Assembly: GCF_000247695.1 (NCBI RefSeq)
Contig: NW_004624734.1
Span: forward strand, 10,300,658-10,364,657
Length of the DNA stretch: 64,000 nucleotides
Direction: 5' to 3'
DNA from: Heterocephalus glaber
Taxonomy: Eukaryota > Chordata > Mammalia > Rodentia > Bathyergidae
Shown here piece after piece: positions 44,583 to 57,847 of the stretch. The notes beneath the pieces are model-generated. The model was not told where the DNA came from. It did not search any database and worked only from the letters and a program-made list of their open reading frames with translations. Position 1 is the stretch's first letter. The number at the start of each line of letters is the position of its first letter. A program made the position numbers and the translations under genes.

Positions 44583-45050
44583 GGGTCAATGGTTCTTGGC
44601 CTTGACTGAACACTAGAATCACACGAGGGCTTTTAAAAAGGACCCATAAGCCCAGGGCTACACTTGGGCTTGCTCAGCAAACATCCACTCCCCTTCCCTG
44701 GAGCCAGATGCTCCCCTCCTCCCTTGCACACTGATATGGCCCAAGTCCATGTGGCTTGCACTGGCCAGTTGAATGCCAGCAGATGTGACACAAGCAGCTT
44801 GTGACAAGCACTTGTGCTGCAGGGCTTGGTCCTGGTCTTCTGCCATCAGCAGGAGAAGGAAGAGCTTGTCCAAGAGAACCTGCCGGGCAGCTTGCGTCCC
44901 ACTGCCCAGGGAGTCTACCCTGCTTAGCCAGTCTATAGGAGCCTGCAGTCTAGAGCGTGTTAGTCTTATTTGGGGGCTCCTGGGGCTCCAGTTAACTGAT
45001 ACCCCCCAAAGACTAGGTCAGCACATCACAGAGAGAACATCCAGCCAGTA
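44583..45050 (+). repeat. MER5A-like fragment and an ancient repeat
   Basis: Positions 44583-44665 match the first part of a MER5A-type MITE ('aatggttcttggccttgact', 'agaatcacacgagggcttt'). Positions 44690-44960 resemble a widespread old mammalian repeat ('gccagcagatgtgacacaag') whose family I could not determine. Confidence 0.45.
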
Positions 45051-45079
45051 ACCAAAGCCAAGGTGCCGAGTTTCATCAG

Positions 45080-45560
45080 TGTCTGGGGAAAATAAAATTA
45101 AAATCCCAATGCAAGACCACTCTACACCCAGTGGAGTCGCTCGAATGATAAAGACAGAAAATGCAAATGTTAGGGAGCGTGGGGGAGGACTAGACTTCTT
45201 CCCAGCACGTGAAGGGGCATAAAATGGCAAAGCTACTCGGGAAAATGTGAGTAAAGCTGAGCATACGCATATCCTATGACCTAAAAATTCCCTTCTAGCT
45301 GTATTCCGCAAAGAATTACGGGCATTTATTCACCCAAAAACAAGGTCAAGAATATTCCTAGCAGCACTATTGGGAAATGCCTGAATGACCATCAGCATTC
45401 GAATGGGTTAATACTCTGTGATGTCTTCATGTGCAGGAGAGTAGGGACTCCTGGAAATAAACAACTCCCTCTACCGGAAATGACGAGGATGACCCTCACA
45501 AACAACACTGAGCCAGACGAAAACAAGCATTTACACTGTACAGATGTCACCTGGGTGTGG
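45080..45560 (+). repeat. Old L1 (L1M) 3' region, sense
   Basis: 'caagaccactctacacccag', 'gcaaatgttagggagcgtgg' and 'gggcatttattcacccaaaa' align in order with the end of L1M ORF2 and 3' UTR. No open frame is retained. Confidence 0.65.
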
Positions 45561-45689
45561 CAGGTCATACCGATGGCCCACTCAAGAGCCTTTCCCCCAT
45601 CTTCCTGGCAGCAGAACCTAGCTTTGTACAAGAAACAGTGTGCTCTGTCCCACGCATGATCATGATTGCCCCAATCCCATTCTCTTGGC

Positions 45690-46260
45690 CAGGGACTAGT
45701 CTAGGGGTGGAGTAGCCAGTTTTGTTCGAAGAGATAAAACAGACTTCTGCTGAGTATTCCCAGGAAGGACTTTCTTCCTTAATAAAAGAGAGAACAATGA
45801 ATAAAATGACTCCTAGTCCCAGACTCTCTTTTGTGCTTGGAGAAGCTTGATGTGTGGAGCAGTGGCAACTATCTTGTGAACATGAGTTTGACAGAACAAA
45901 TGATGGACTGATACAATGAATTTAAACAAGTGAATGATACACTGCGTCCTTCATCATATCATTAAGCAGCTCAACCAACGCGGTCCACCTACCCTAGACT
46001 TCTTGTTAGTTAAAAACTTACGATCCTTGAGGTTTAAGCCAATGCTAATTGGGTTTTCTGCTGTGTACTATCAAAATCATCTTCACAGATGGTTTTCAGG
46101 GATGGCTAAGAGTGCTGGGAATATTCCAAGGCCTTGATCCCACCCCAGACCAATGAGTTCAAATCTCTGGGTCTGGGGCCCAAGCCCTGAAGTGTTTGTG
46201 GGTGCTCTGAGGACTTGAGGGTACAGGCTGGGCTAAGAGCTGATGCTGTAGATCAGCACT
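45690..46260 (+). repeat. Ancient repeat followed by MER5A-like fragment
   Basis: Positions 45690-46075 read like an old LTR or L1-associated 3' end ('cccattctcttggccaggga ... gtttaagccaatgctaattg'). Positions 46090-46260 resemble the middle and end of a MER5A-type MITE. Families are uncertain. Confidence 0.4.
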
Positions 46261-48186
46261 ATGGCAGGGGTCTCCTCTGCGGAGGTGGGAGGGAGGGAGA
46301 GGAGGGGCCAGGGCATCGTGACCTTCAAGCTGCTGTGCACTGATGCTTGGGCATTATTTTTCGTAGAGCAGCAGCAGCAGCAGCTTTGCTTGTTTTGCAG
46401 AGGACCTGGACTGGACACAACATCCTCCATGTGCGTCTTCCCTCTTCTTTGGGTCCTAGGGTTTCCCACCTGTTATGCGGTGGGGCAGGGTAAAGCCTGT
46501 CCTTTGTCCCTCCTATCCCAGCAGGGGCCCTCCTGGCCCAGGTACCTTGCCAGAATCAGCAATGCTGCAGCAAACTCCAGACTCCAGGCCCTTACGGGAG
46601 CTGCTCCCTGGGTGGGACATTGTCACTGATTCCACATTGCCACTGCATTGTCCTCACAACAGCCCCTTGGCCGGTGTTGCACACTGGGTTCTTGGCCTCC
46701 AAGTAGAAGGTACAGACAGGCAAGGAGGAGATAGGCCTGGCTTTCCCAGGACCTTGAACAAAACAAGGGCGATTTCCCTGCCCCACTGTGGGCCTGAAGA
46801 CCCCTTGCCCTTCCTGCTGAGACCCTCACCTACCTTCAGGGTCCTGAGGTCCAAATGAGAGACATTAGTAACTGTGATCAAGGGGTGGAAAGTGGCATCC
46901 GAAGGGCTCAGTGCACTGGGCTTAGCTGTGGCCTGGCCACTGGCAGGTGTGATACCTGGACTCCTTCAGGAAGGGACATACCTCATTCCTAGACTGATGT
47001 CACCTGCCAGGGACACCATGAGGACATCTTCCTGGAGACAGGTGGAGTCACTCAGCCTTGGCACAGGGGAGGGAGTAAAGCACCCCAGGGAGTCAGCTTG
47101 GCTGGGTTCAAGTTCCAGCTTTGCTAATTATTAGCTGTGGCCTCTCGGAGCCTCAGTTTCTCACTGGTGGAAAGGACATCACACGTACCCATCTTGGGAG
47201 GAGGAGGTGGGGATAATGTTCACCCCTCTTTTGGCTCGGTCTCCCCTCATCTTTAGGCTCCCCAGCTCGATTTCTGGGACCTCTGTCTGGGGATTGGGCT
47301 GCCTTCCCAGCCTGAGTCCTGGAGGCCGGCCAGCAGCCCCGGGGGACCCAGCAGGAGGCTGATTGGGACAAAAAATAGCCCTTTCCCAGGGCCAGCGGGA
47401 GTCCAGCGGCCTCGCCCAGCCAGGCCAGGGGCCAGTGGAGGAGGCATTCTGGGGCCATCAGTCCATAGCCAGCAGGGGGTGGGAGGCAGGGCTTTCCTGG
47501 GCCTCCAACATCTCTCCCTCACCCCAACATGACTAGGCCACCCCCACCTCTCCCAGGTGGCATCTGTAGAATGGGGACAATGGCTGTCACAGGGTTGCTT
47601 GAGCTGACTCTCCTCAGACCTGGGTGTGGATTTCTCTGCAAGGTGACAGCCTACAAGTGACAAGAGGGGCTGTTTCATGAGCACACACAGCCGGTCTGTG
47701 CTGCAAGGCATTTCAGTTGGGCTCACTTGTCCATCTGCAGGGGAGAGTGGAGGGTGGGTGGTTGTGTGTCTTGGGCAGAGCCTGCAGTCACAGCCGTCTG
47801 TCACTCATTGGTCACCCTCGGAGCACTACCACCCGAACCACGTGGTAAACCTATGATAAAGGTGCTGTTGTTGTTCCATTCTATGGATGGGGAAACTGAG
47901 GCAAGAAACCAAGGGAGAAAATGAAAAGGGAGAGACTAGAGGCTGCATCTAACTCCGCACCAAGTCCTCACTTCAGGTAAGAAAGGAACTTCCTGTAGTT
48001 TCACAAGATTTGAGTAAAGATGAGATGCAAAATGAAGAGTGCATATATTTTTCAAAGACTTCATATATATGCTACTATATCTGTAACAGTAATTAATTTA
48101 CAGGCTCACATAGGTTTGTGTTTTGAATCACATTCTATACAATATAATATCATATAGAATATATTCCTTATCTAATATATATACAT
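46261..48186. other. Intergenic DNA upstream of ASB2
   Basis: It holds a short CAG run near 46366-46381 and a MIR (+) at about 47095-47210. From 48040 the sequence turns AT-rich. No gene is recognised. Confidence 0.5.
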
Positions 48187-48513
48187 GGTCAGACCTATAT
48201 ATCTACAGATTTAACCACAGAATAGAAGTATTCAGAAAAAAATCACTCAAGGAACCCTGAGCACATACGTACTTTTTTCTGCCATTATTCTCGAAATAGT
48301 AAGGATGACAATTATTCATATGGCACTACGTGGTGTTAAGCATTATATAAGTAACCTAGGGATGGTTTAAAGTGTCCAGGAGAAGGTGCATGGGTTATAC
48401 CCTGACATTCTGCTGGTTTTTACAGGAGGGACTTGAATGTGGGCAAATTTTGGTGTCCACAGGGGTCCTGGAGCCAGCATCCCATAGATACCGTAGGACC
48501 GCAGTCCATATAA
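48187..48513 (+). repeat. Tigger-type nonautonomous element
   Basis: A diverged copy of the element at 42832. Shared phrases include 'gccattattctcgaaatag', 'gggatggtttaaagtgtcc' and 'gggtcctggagccagcatcc'. It ends 'taccgtaggaccgcagt'. Confidence 0.6.
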
Positions 48514-51500
48514 TACACATGCATGCCTCTGCCAATCAGTTCCAAAGGTCTCAGGGTCTCCCAGATCCACATGATCCTTAACCTGAGGCTGAACACTGGC
48601 TGCTGAGCTAGCTTGGAACATGGGAGGGAGGGGGATCTTGCCTGGTCTCAGTGCACAGCCTCCTTCTCTGCAGTGCCCTCTTCCTCTTTCAAAACACATC
48701 CTCTGGAGAGTGCTGCTGCTGCTCTACAGCATCCTGGACACTGTGGCCATTGCACGGAAGGGGAGACTGAGGCTCGGTCTGGAATGGAACACCCTGGCTC
48801 CTCCCTGCTGACCCGAATCTGGGTGAGTATGTCCTGAGGGGTCTGAGACCCTAACAACACTTCTTGGTAGTTTATTTATTCATTGGTGTACACTGAAGAC
48901 ACCAACTCAAAGGGAGAGAGAGAAGGAAGGCCTTGTCCCAGGTCCCCGTCCTCCGCCTCAGACAGAGTCAACAGCGAGCCTCAGCTTCACACAGTGCTGG
49001 ACACAGGACTCCAGGCCCTGACCCAGTTTCTGCTGGGGGCCTAGGAATGCTAGTTCCTCCATCTGTGCCAGCGGCGGGGGTGGTGAGGATGGGTGGGCGG
49101 GGCTGCCCGGTCCATCCCTGAGCCTCCAGCAGCTGTCTGCCCCCACCCCCTGCCCACTGCCCGCCATGTTTGTCCCATGGACACTCATCTGGGCCCTGGG
49201 TGACAGGAGAGGCCGGGGTCTGGAAGCCCTGACTCCAGGCAGCGGGAGCGGGTGCTAGGGAGGGTGTGCTCTTCCACGTTTGGCTGGGAACCTTAAGCCA
49301 GAGTAGAGCAGCCAGGGCCTCTTGCTTTCCTTTCTCCTCTTTCTTTCAATCTTTTCCTGCTCCTCTCTTTGCTTTCCCTGTCTCTTTTTACACTTTCCTC
49401 TTCTAAGTCTGTTTCTTTAAAAAGGCAAAACCAGCAAGTTAGTAATCTATTGACTCTTACTTCATCATTGCACACCCTCCCCGCCAAAAATATCTCTCTC
49501 AACCCCAAAGCTTGTCACAGACTCATTTCTATTCCTACGCACTGATTACAACAAAGATGGTGCTGAGGACAAACTGCTCGAATGACGGCCGCCTCCTCCA
49601 GGCAGGCCAAGGCTTTGTGGCCCAGAGATATTTTTGTGCCTCCTTCGGGAAAGCTCTCTTGGATGGAGCCTACACAAAATTTACTGGCATCTTATGATGC
49701 ATGGATGGTGCCAGGGATATTTCTGCTGGGTGCATGAAGTTGCTGACTGCCAGTGTCCTGGCCTCCAGCAAGGCACAGAGGCAGTGGCTATGAACATTGG
49801 CCCCAGAGGCCCAGAGACCAGGGTTTGATTCCTGACTCCAGCACCTCACAGCTGCTTAGCCTAGCCTAACCATGCAGAGGCTCAGTTTCCAGATCTGAAA
49901 AGTGGAAGGAACAGTCACCTCTAAGTCTTGGCAACTGTGAGAAGAGTCAGTGAGAGAAACAGCCCATAATTAGTGGCTCATAATAAGTGTTTAGTGAACG
50001 CTCACTGGTAGTAACTGCAATTCTTCATCCTAAGGTGGATTATAGTCCCCCTCCCAGCCCGAAGGTGCCTCCCCTGGCCCATACGAGCCCCTCATGGCCT
50101 TGCCTGCTTGCACAAGAAAAGATGATGCAAGCGGGATTGGCACCAGAAGAGGCTGAGTGGCAAACAGGCCTGGCCGCGCAGGGGACCAATCCTGCTGTTT
50201 TGGAAGTGACTGGAGCATCCGCGCTGGCTGCTTCTCTCTGTGCTCCTGCCTGGGGCCTCTGGCAGCAGAGGTCAGGCTGGGGCTGGGGTGCAGATCTCTT
50301 CTGGCTCTTCCTGAGCTTCTCAGAGCTCCCATCAGCAACCGCCTCATGAGAGGGAATTGACCTAGGGGCAGAGGGTCCTGGGCCCTGTGCAGGGGCTGAG
50401 ATTCTGCCCTGCTGCAGGTCTTTGTTGTCCACCTGCCCTCTCTTGCTGACCTCTCCACCTCCTAATTCTTGTCTACCCATTCTTGTCCAGGAGGCTTCCT
50501 GAGGAGCCGCCTGAAGTCAAATTCCACCTGCACCTGCTCTGCTCAGAAGCCTTAGAATGTGCTCCATCTTCGGCAGAGCATCTGCCTTCAGCTCGCCTCC
50601 AGGCAGCGCCCTATGCAGCCTTCCTCCATCCCACCATCGCCCTGGTCCCCAATGTCCCTGCCTTTGTCCCAGCTGCTCCTCTGCCTGGAGGCCCCTCCTC
50701 CCACGCTGACGCCATTCCACTTGTCCTTTCTAAGGCCGTTGCCTCCCTGAAAGTGTCCTTGTGCACACACATGCACACACACATGAGGCATTCTCTGTGT
50801 TCCTCAGCTCTGTTCAGTCTCATGTAGATAACATTTCTCATTCAGTTCCTCTCTAAAGTTGCAGGTACAGCCCATGGCACCTTGATTGCTGTCAACTCCA
50901 CAACACTGTGCATGCACAGGCCCTCTGAAAGGTCACATTGGGTTGGCTCCCATGCATGACAATATCTTTCTGTTTGCCTGATCCAAAAGCTTTCCTGAAA
51001 ATCATCTGTCTGACACTGACATTGCCCAAGACCTGTCCACCCAACAACAGCATCATGGACAGCTCCGTGTGCATTTCTGGTTTAAGAAGCACACAGCAGT
51101 AATAGTCTACGCAAGAGCCCCCCAGAGGAATGGGTAAGTACGTGCAAATCCTGATTCTCTGTCTCCCAACCCCAAGTGAAAGCTGCCCATGTGCTGCTGA
51201 ACTTGAGAGAAGGAGACCGAGACCCAAACGCAGTTCGACTGGAAGCGTTTGGGGTGAACCCTGCAGCCACACATCCCAGCCAGCCCAGCAATCTTTTTCA
51301 AGGTCCCTCTAAGAAAGTGGAAAGCATGCATTACCTGTTAGGCTCAGAAGCAAGGGCACAGTTCAGGGCAACAGAAAAGATCTTCTTGAGTGTCTGAATT
51401 CAGAACATGCTGCCTGAGTTTTCTTTCTGCCCTGGCCCCGAGCTGCTGGCTACTGTGCCAGGCAGTTCTGAAACGCTGTCCCTTGAAGCGGGGAGTTTAT

Positions 51501-51734
51501 TTTGGGCCCACCGCATGACCACTGGTGACAAGCCAAGCTATAAGATGTTGTGAATCAGATTTCCTGTTTGAAGATTGCACCAAGGAAGCCACAGTCCTGC
51601 CTTTCATTCCTCTGGGTGCATCAGAGACAAACTCCCACTTCGGGGAGCATCTCAGGGCTCTGGCCCTCACGTGATGTCGTCATTTGTGATCCCTGACATG
51701 GAGGCCATATATGGGTATGTTTCTGGGACTACCC
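48514..51734. other. Intergenic DNA, no gene recognised
   Basis: A MIR (+) lies at about 49765-49995. The frame at 50483-50827 (114 codons) has no homologous domain and ends in a CA-type repeat. The remainder looks unique. Confidence 0.45.
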
Positions 51735-51945
51735 AGGAGGGAGCAAGAGAGGGAGAGAGAATAGAGATGCAGAGGGTGAGACACAGGGAAACAAGGAAGG
51801 AGAAGAGAGAGGCACCGACTTAGGAAAGAGAGTGAAGCAAGGCAGGCAGAAAGGGGAGAAGGGAGAAGAAAAGACAGACAAAAAGGAGAGAAGGGAGGAA
51901 GGAAGATGGACTGAATGAAAGAGGAAGAGAGGAGATAAAGGATCT
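51735..51945. repeat. Polypurine (GA-rich) tract
   Basis: About 210 bp that is overwhelmingly A/G on the plus strand, with GAGA and GGAAGG words and rare pyrimidine breaks. It is a low-complexity repeat with triplex-forming composition. Confidence 0.85.
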
Positions 51946-54455
51946 GAATCAAAGGCCTTCAGGGAAATTGAAGTTCAGTGCAGAGCACAGGACAGGTGGG
52001 AAAGCCTGACATTTAAGACACCAGGTGTCCTGGTGCTGGATGCCTTGGGGTGGGGCTGGAGCGGTACAGAGGAAAGGGCAGCAAACAACCAACACACATG
52101 CAAGCACGAGGACAAGCCCCGGACCCTTCCTCCAGCCCCAAGGAGGCCATCCCTGCTCCAGGATAAGTGGTCTGGCAGACAGCACACAGGGCACTGCCAG
52201 GTGCTCACGTGCCCACACTTGTGTCAGAGCTCAGGCCCAAAGCCCGGGCCAGGAATTGTTCCTTGATTTATGCCTCTAAAAGGAAAATCATTTCCATTTC
52301 AAAGGCCCATTCCCCTTGGGGATGTTGAATTTATTGCAGGCGCAGCAGGAGTTCTCACTAACTCAGGAGAGCTTTAGGACTCCTGGATGCCATTTCTAGC
52401 ATTCTCTCTGGAAAACAAAAACACCACAGCGAGGAGTCCAGAGGTCTGACTGGTGCTGAGCATGGGGCAGGCAGGGGACACCATGGGTCCCTGAGCTGTC
52501 TCCCAGCTACTCTGGCACCTGCAGAATTGTGCATCACTCCAACTGGGACAGTCACTGCAGCCCACCTTGGCTGGCTGGCCTCAAGGGTATCTCAAGCTCT
52601 GCCCCTGGCAGGCCTGGTGCCATGGTGAGGGAGCAGGAAAAGGGTGGGGAGGAAGCAGGAAATAGTCCTGTGGACTCAGGGAGTCACCTCCCTTGGGGCG
52701 ACCTCCCTGACTCCTGGATGGAGGCAAGAGGGAGCTCCTCTGCTTGCCCCTTTCCGGAACTCCTTGTAGGTTGGCCGTGCATGGGTACCAGGCCCCTCTT
52801 AGTCTGACCTTGCCCTGTCCTCTCAGTCAGGACCAACCTCTTGATGTCTAGAGAGCTAGAGAAATGCAGTCTCCAAATCCTCTTGTCTTATGCCCGGACT
52901 CAGCTTTTCAAAATCAAACAGCCAAAATGTGAGCAATGTCCCGGGGGAGCAGGAAGAGCTCAGGGAGGAGCTGGCCAGGCACACTTGAGCTGGTATATCA
53001 GAATGTCACTGTGCTCTACAGGGGACAACCTTCCTTCCGGGCAGGTGCTGTCACCACCCGTTTCACAGATGAGGAAACCAAGGCTCAAAGAGGCTGGGTA
53101 GTGTGTCCACCATCCCATGATTTATAGCCATGGCTTAGAAATCTATGCCAGTTGTGTCTGACACGAAGGTCAGCGCTTAAGCCACAGCTCTGTCCCCCAT
53201 GAGAACTCTAAGTATTGGGGCCGAATGAGGAGTCCCACAAGCAGGATGGAAATATTCCCGAAATACTCAGGAGCTGTATCACGGGTCCTTTGGGAGAAGA
53301 ACTTGTTAGAAGAGTGCTCTACACACATCGCCCTGCAGACTGGCAGACACTTCTCCCTCTGGGTGACGGTGTCCCTGCCCACACCGGGGAACCAGCCTAG
53401 CCTTGGGCTAGTGCCACAGGCTGAGCCTGAAGATAGTCCTTCGTCTCTTCCCCGATCCCTTTCTCCTCCATAGAGTAGAGACTGTGTCTGTTTGACTCAC
53501 ATTGTAGACCCTGTTACATTGTATCCTTCCCTCCTCCCTTCCTGAGCATGTCCTGATCACAAAGCAATCACCTACGTTCTGCCACATAGGCCACGTAGCA
53601 CTATTTGCCCCACCTTCTCTTCCTGTTTGCCTTCCACTATAAATAAAGATCACGTGGCGCTCCAGGTGGCCATTAGCTTCCGACAAGCTCTGGTTCCGGC
53701 TGGTCCTGGCCAAGAGTAATCTTGGTCTTCTTTGTCTTTTCATCATCTCCCACCGCTCTCCCAGCCTTCGGACCCTACGCTGTGCAGGTTGCATCAGGCT
53801 GGCACCCACCCTGTCATGGTTCAGCAGCAATCACTTTGGCTGGGGTTTCTTCTAGCACCATCATGGGAAGCGTGAAGGGTCTTTGAGAGATGGAACGCAA
53901 AGGGACCAGGCTTCTGCCTTTCCATCCTCCTCTGAGACTGAGGAGATCCATTGCCAATGGACAGGCTTAGTGTGCTGTGCCCAATGACCAGATGAGGACG
54001 TCCAGTGGGCCACCAGGGCAGAACCAAGGCCTGACTTCAGATTCCAGACCTCAGTGCCACCTCTTCTCTGGGCCACAGCCCCTCCTGAGGCTTTCCACGG
54101 AGAAGGCGAAACCACAGGCCACTGAGATGTGTTAGGAGAACAGAGACCCCCCTGCCTTCACCCACATCACCCAACACCCAGGCCCCACAGCCCAGTGGAG
54201 TGGGAAGGAACCTGACTCATGGTCTTGTCCAAGCACAGACCAAGCCTCTCCATCCTTCATGAATTAGACCTGTGCCCCAAACTACATATGCATTTACTAA
54301 AATAACTAGATTGGAACAAAATCTGAGAGGAAACAAACAAGTAATTATCAAATTAAAATGAAATATACAGGGAAACAGTAACAATCTGTTAAGTGGAAAA
54401 AAATACAAATCCTCTTTCTGTATAGTTGTGCATAGAAAATGTATAGCAGGAAATG
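51946..54455. other. Intergenic DNA, no gene recognised
   Basis: Unique-looking sequence with a reverse MIR core at about 53030-53110 ('tttcacagatgaggaaacca'). No exon-like or RNA-gene signal was seen. Confidence 0.45.
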
Positions 54456-54659
54456 TACAGTGGTACCTTGGTTCACAAACACTTTCATCTGCAAACAATT
54501 TGTTTTCCAAACGTAAGTGTTTGGCAAAATGTTGTTTTTGTTTGCAAACTCTGCGTCAGGTGACAAACATGACCACAGTCATCTTTGCCAGACAAAAACA
54601 TGACGGTCTTTTCCGAAATTGTTGGACAAATTAAACTCATGAAACAAGGTACCACTGTA
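54456..54659. mobile_element. Tc1/mariner-like MITE with perfect terminal inverted repeats
   Basis: 204 bp bounded by TACAGTGGTACCTTG (54456-54470) and its exact reverse complement CAAGGTACCACTGTA (54645-54659). The outer TA on each side is the expected target dinucleotide. The interior has further GTTTGCAAA-type inverted words and no coding capacity. The exact family was not determined. Confidence 0.8.
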
Positions 54660-54838
54660 ACATGTTCACAATAATTTCTCTGTGTTTTCAAATTTCCAAC
54701 AATCACAGTGTAGAACAAAGGTAATTTAAATAATTGAATGGATTTTTGTCATCAGTTGGGTAGCAGGGCCAAGTTCCCACCAAGATGGACCCCCATGCAC
54801 AAGTGTGACTGCCTAGGGTCTATTTCAATAATTTTCTC

Positions 54839-54840
54839 AA

Positions 54841-54885
<45 letters not shown>
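54839..54885. repeat. (TAA)n microsatellite
   Basis: About 15 uninterrupted AAT units. The same 'aataattttctc' word flanks both sides. Confidence 0.97.
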
Positions 54886-56145
54886 TTTCTCTGTGATATC
54901 AACAGAAAGGCCAAACATGTTCTGTCTCAAGATGCGAGGACCTTTACCAGTAGCAACAAGCTCCCTAAGATCAGAAGGAGTTATAGGCCAGGGAGAAATC
55001 CATATTCCTCAATTTATGTTGGTCGCTTCTTTCCAAGATGGCAGCCATCTTTCTTCACTCACACAAGCACACATCTTAACCAACCCAAAAGGGGAGTCTA
55101 CTCCTTTCTCCCTTGACTTCAGGGTGATGTGATGACAAGAGAATGCCATGAGTGATGTTCTGAGACATCTAAGATTAGGACCTAACACACTTTGTAGCTG
55201 CTCTGCTGTAAGGAAGCCCAGCGAGCCACACCAAGAGGCCCCTGCTGATGTGACAAGTGAGAAAAGGGATCAGGCAGCCACGTGAGTGACCTACCTTGGA
55301 GATTGACCCCCAATAGCAGCTGCCCCAGCCAACACCACGTGGACCAGAGAGAAATCAGTAGGACCTGACTCACAAATTCCTGACTCACAGAATAACGAGT
55401 TGTTTTGTGCTGCTGAGAACTGGGACTGTGTGTGTGTGCATAATAGTCAATCAGAATCATGACCAACCTTCCCTGGGTTGCCTCAATGTGTGTGAGCTCT
55501 TTCAAACTGCTCTCCTACAAAGGACGCTGTGTGGTACCCCCGAGGGCCTTCCCACTTCCTTCCTGGCTTCCATCTAACACATTTGCTTATTATTACCTAA
55601 CTCTTTATGGAAGAATGTAGTCCAAAACCATTCCCCAGTTCTTGGGTTTATCAGACTCAGTCTGAGACTCTGTCTTAGACAGTGTTGTGATCCCTCCAAC
55701 AGAAGGGTCTCGTTTTCCCAGTTGAGGCCCAGTGAGGCACTGTGCCTTCTCTGAGGCCACCCAGTGAATCAGGGGCAGAGTAACTCACACATGGAAAACT
55801 GGGCCAGCAGGAAGCATGGCCAACAGGATCAGATAAGAGGAACTTCTTGGACATAGGCAGAGACAGCATTTGGACATCCGACTCAGTGTGGAAGGCAGAC
55901 AGCGTAGCCCAGAGGAAGGAGCTGTGATGGGACTGGAAACTGGGCCACAGAGCTCCCTGGACACTGCCCCTGAGGTTGTCACCCCTCTCTTTAGCCCTCA
56001 GCTGCTCAGCACAACATGAGCACGTTCACTAACTCTGCAGTTCCCAGCCTTGCCTGTGCGTTACAATCAAATCAGACTCACCTCTACCTGTCCCTAACCC
56101 AGGGATTCTGATTTAATTTATCCACATCAAGGCCCAAATGGAACT
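54886..56145. other. Intergenic DNA with old repeat fragments
   Basis: A reverse MIR core lies at about 55690-55780. A MER5A-like (+) end lies at 56030-56145 ('cccagggattctgatttaat'). The rest is unassigned. Confidence 0.45.
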
Positions 56146-56149
56146 GATT

Positions 56150-57250
56150 TTTAATTTTTTAAATAAAGTTTAATATATCCCCCCCAAGTATGCCTTTCAT
56201 AAATGTAGAGCTCCATCCGTTCCCACAAACTGGACACACTCATCATCAGAGAGAACATTCCCTCATCCCTGACGCTCCTCCCAGTCCACACCCTGCTCCT
56301 GCCAAGCACTTGCCTGACTGCAGGTGCAGAGGCTGCTCTGGACATCATGTGAAGGGAATCATGTGTCTCCTCACATTCAGCAGTGCACTCTGATGCACTC
56401 TGAGATTCACCCCTACAGCTCCATGTGGTCCTGGATGGCTTTGTTGCCATGCAGCATTATGCACTAAGAACACGTCAAAGTCTACCCACTCTATCGGTGG
56501 ATATTTGAATAATTCTCGGTTTTGGGTAAGGATATGTAGCTGTGGTTCATGCTAGTACACATTTCTTGGTGAATATTTGTACCCACTTGTGTGGAGTATA
56601 CCCCTAGTCTGGGAATTGCCAGTCAGCATTCATCCATATGTTTAGCTTTAACAAAGCTTCTGGTTTCCCAGAGTTGTGCCAATTAGCATTCCCATTGTTA
56701 CTGGGTTCCAGGCTTCTGGGGTCTCCTTCCAGAGGTGGTTTCTAGGGTCTTCTTGTCTTAAACAAAGAATTGGACAAAATAGGCCTAAAAGGTAGTAGGG
56801 TTTTATGTTTATTAAAGGTGAGAAAAGAAACTTGCTCTGCAGGGTGGGTTTGGGCCAGGTAGGAAAAAAGTACCCTACAGCATGAGAGTGAACTGCTAGG
56901 AAAGAAAGAACACAGTAGCACCAGGCTCTGTGGTAGCTGTCCTGTTGTATCCCCCACTCCTCAGGGAGAGTTGGAGACAGCACTCTGTGACTGGCTCCAT
57001 GTGCAGGGCTTTGGGAATTGCTCTGCGCATGGGTCCTGGAACTTTGTAATTAACAGGTCACACCCACTTCCCTAGCCAGTTTGCCACTCCCTACTTTCCT
57101 GCTTCACCATCAGCCTGAGTAAGAGTTCCACACCCTCACCAGAACTTAGTATTTTCATCTTTTTTTCATATTATCTATTCTAGTGGGCATTCGTGGTATA
57201 CTGCTGCAGTTTTAACTTTCATGGTCCTGATGACATAGACTGAGCATCAG
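56150..57250 (-). repeat. Old L1 (L1M) fragment, reverse, split by an LTR
   Basis: Positions 56150-56695 and 57107-57250 are consecutive parts of an antisense L1M 3' region. Phrases include 'tatcggtggatatttgaat', 'ttgtgtggagtatacccc' and then 'accctcaccagaacttagta', 'tctagtgggcattcgtggt'. The intervening 411 bp is a later LTR insertion. Confidence 0.65.
56696..57106 (-). mobile_element. Solo ERV LTR with 4-bp target duplication
   Basis: On the minus strand it begins TGAAGCAGGAAAGTAG and ends CCCAGTAACA (TG...CA). There is an AATAAA poly(A) signal in its 3' half (near 56812-56818 of the window). The 4-bp word CCAT flanks both ends (56692-56695 and 57107-57110). A 4-bp duplication fits a gammaretrovirus-like (ERV1) LTR. 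No internal viral sequence is present, so it is a recombined solo LTR. Confidence 0.7.
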
Positions 57251-57808
57251 AGAAGTCCTGTCCTCAGTGATCTCTGGAGCTTTTCCAGGCCCCCAGCTTT
57301 GCACAACTCTTAGCATTGGTCATAGGAACAGTTCTCAGGGAAGGTTCCTATGACAGAGAGAAATGGAAGGGGGTTGGACACAGAGAAAGAAACCGGACAA
57401 CTGGTCGACTTGCAGGGAGGCAGGGAAAAGGACTAGGCCACCAAGGAAAACTCACACATGGACCCACACATGGACCAAAAGGGTTTTCTCCCGATCCCAG
57501 TAGAACCTGCCCTCCCTCCCTCTGTATCCCTTACCTGGCTTTATTGTTCTCCATAGCACTCATCACTCCCTTACCTGTTATTCATTTATTTGCCATTTGT
57601 TTGTTGCCTGTTTCTTCCAAGTACATACTTTGCCTTTCTGTTCACTGTAGCGTGTCAGTGCCCACAGCAGTGCCCGGCACATGGTAGGTGCCCGTTAAAT
57701 AACAGTTGTGTACATGTGCTCACACTCAAGCCGCTAGCCCCTGGGGCAGGGTTGGGAAAGTACTTGGTGTTGCCTACCAGCTCCAGACTGGCCCTTGACC
57801 ACACACAG

Positions 57809-57847
<39 letters not shown>

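Noticed and set aside
50483..50827. 114-codon plus frame in the upstream intergenic region
   Set aside because: It ends in a CACA tract, has no family resemblance and lacks exon-like borders.
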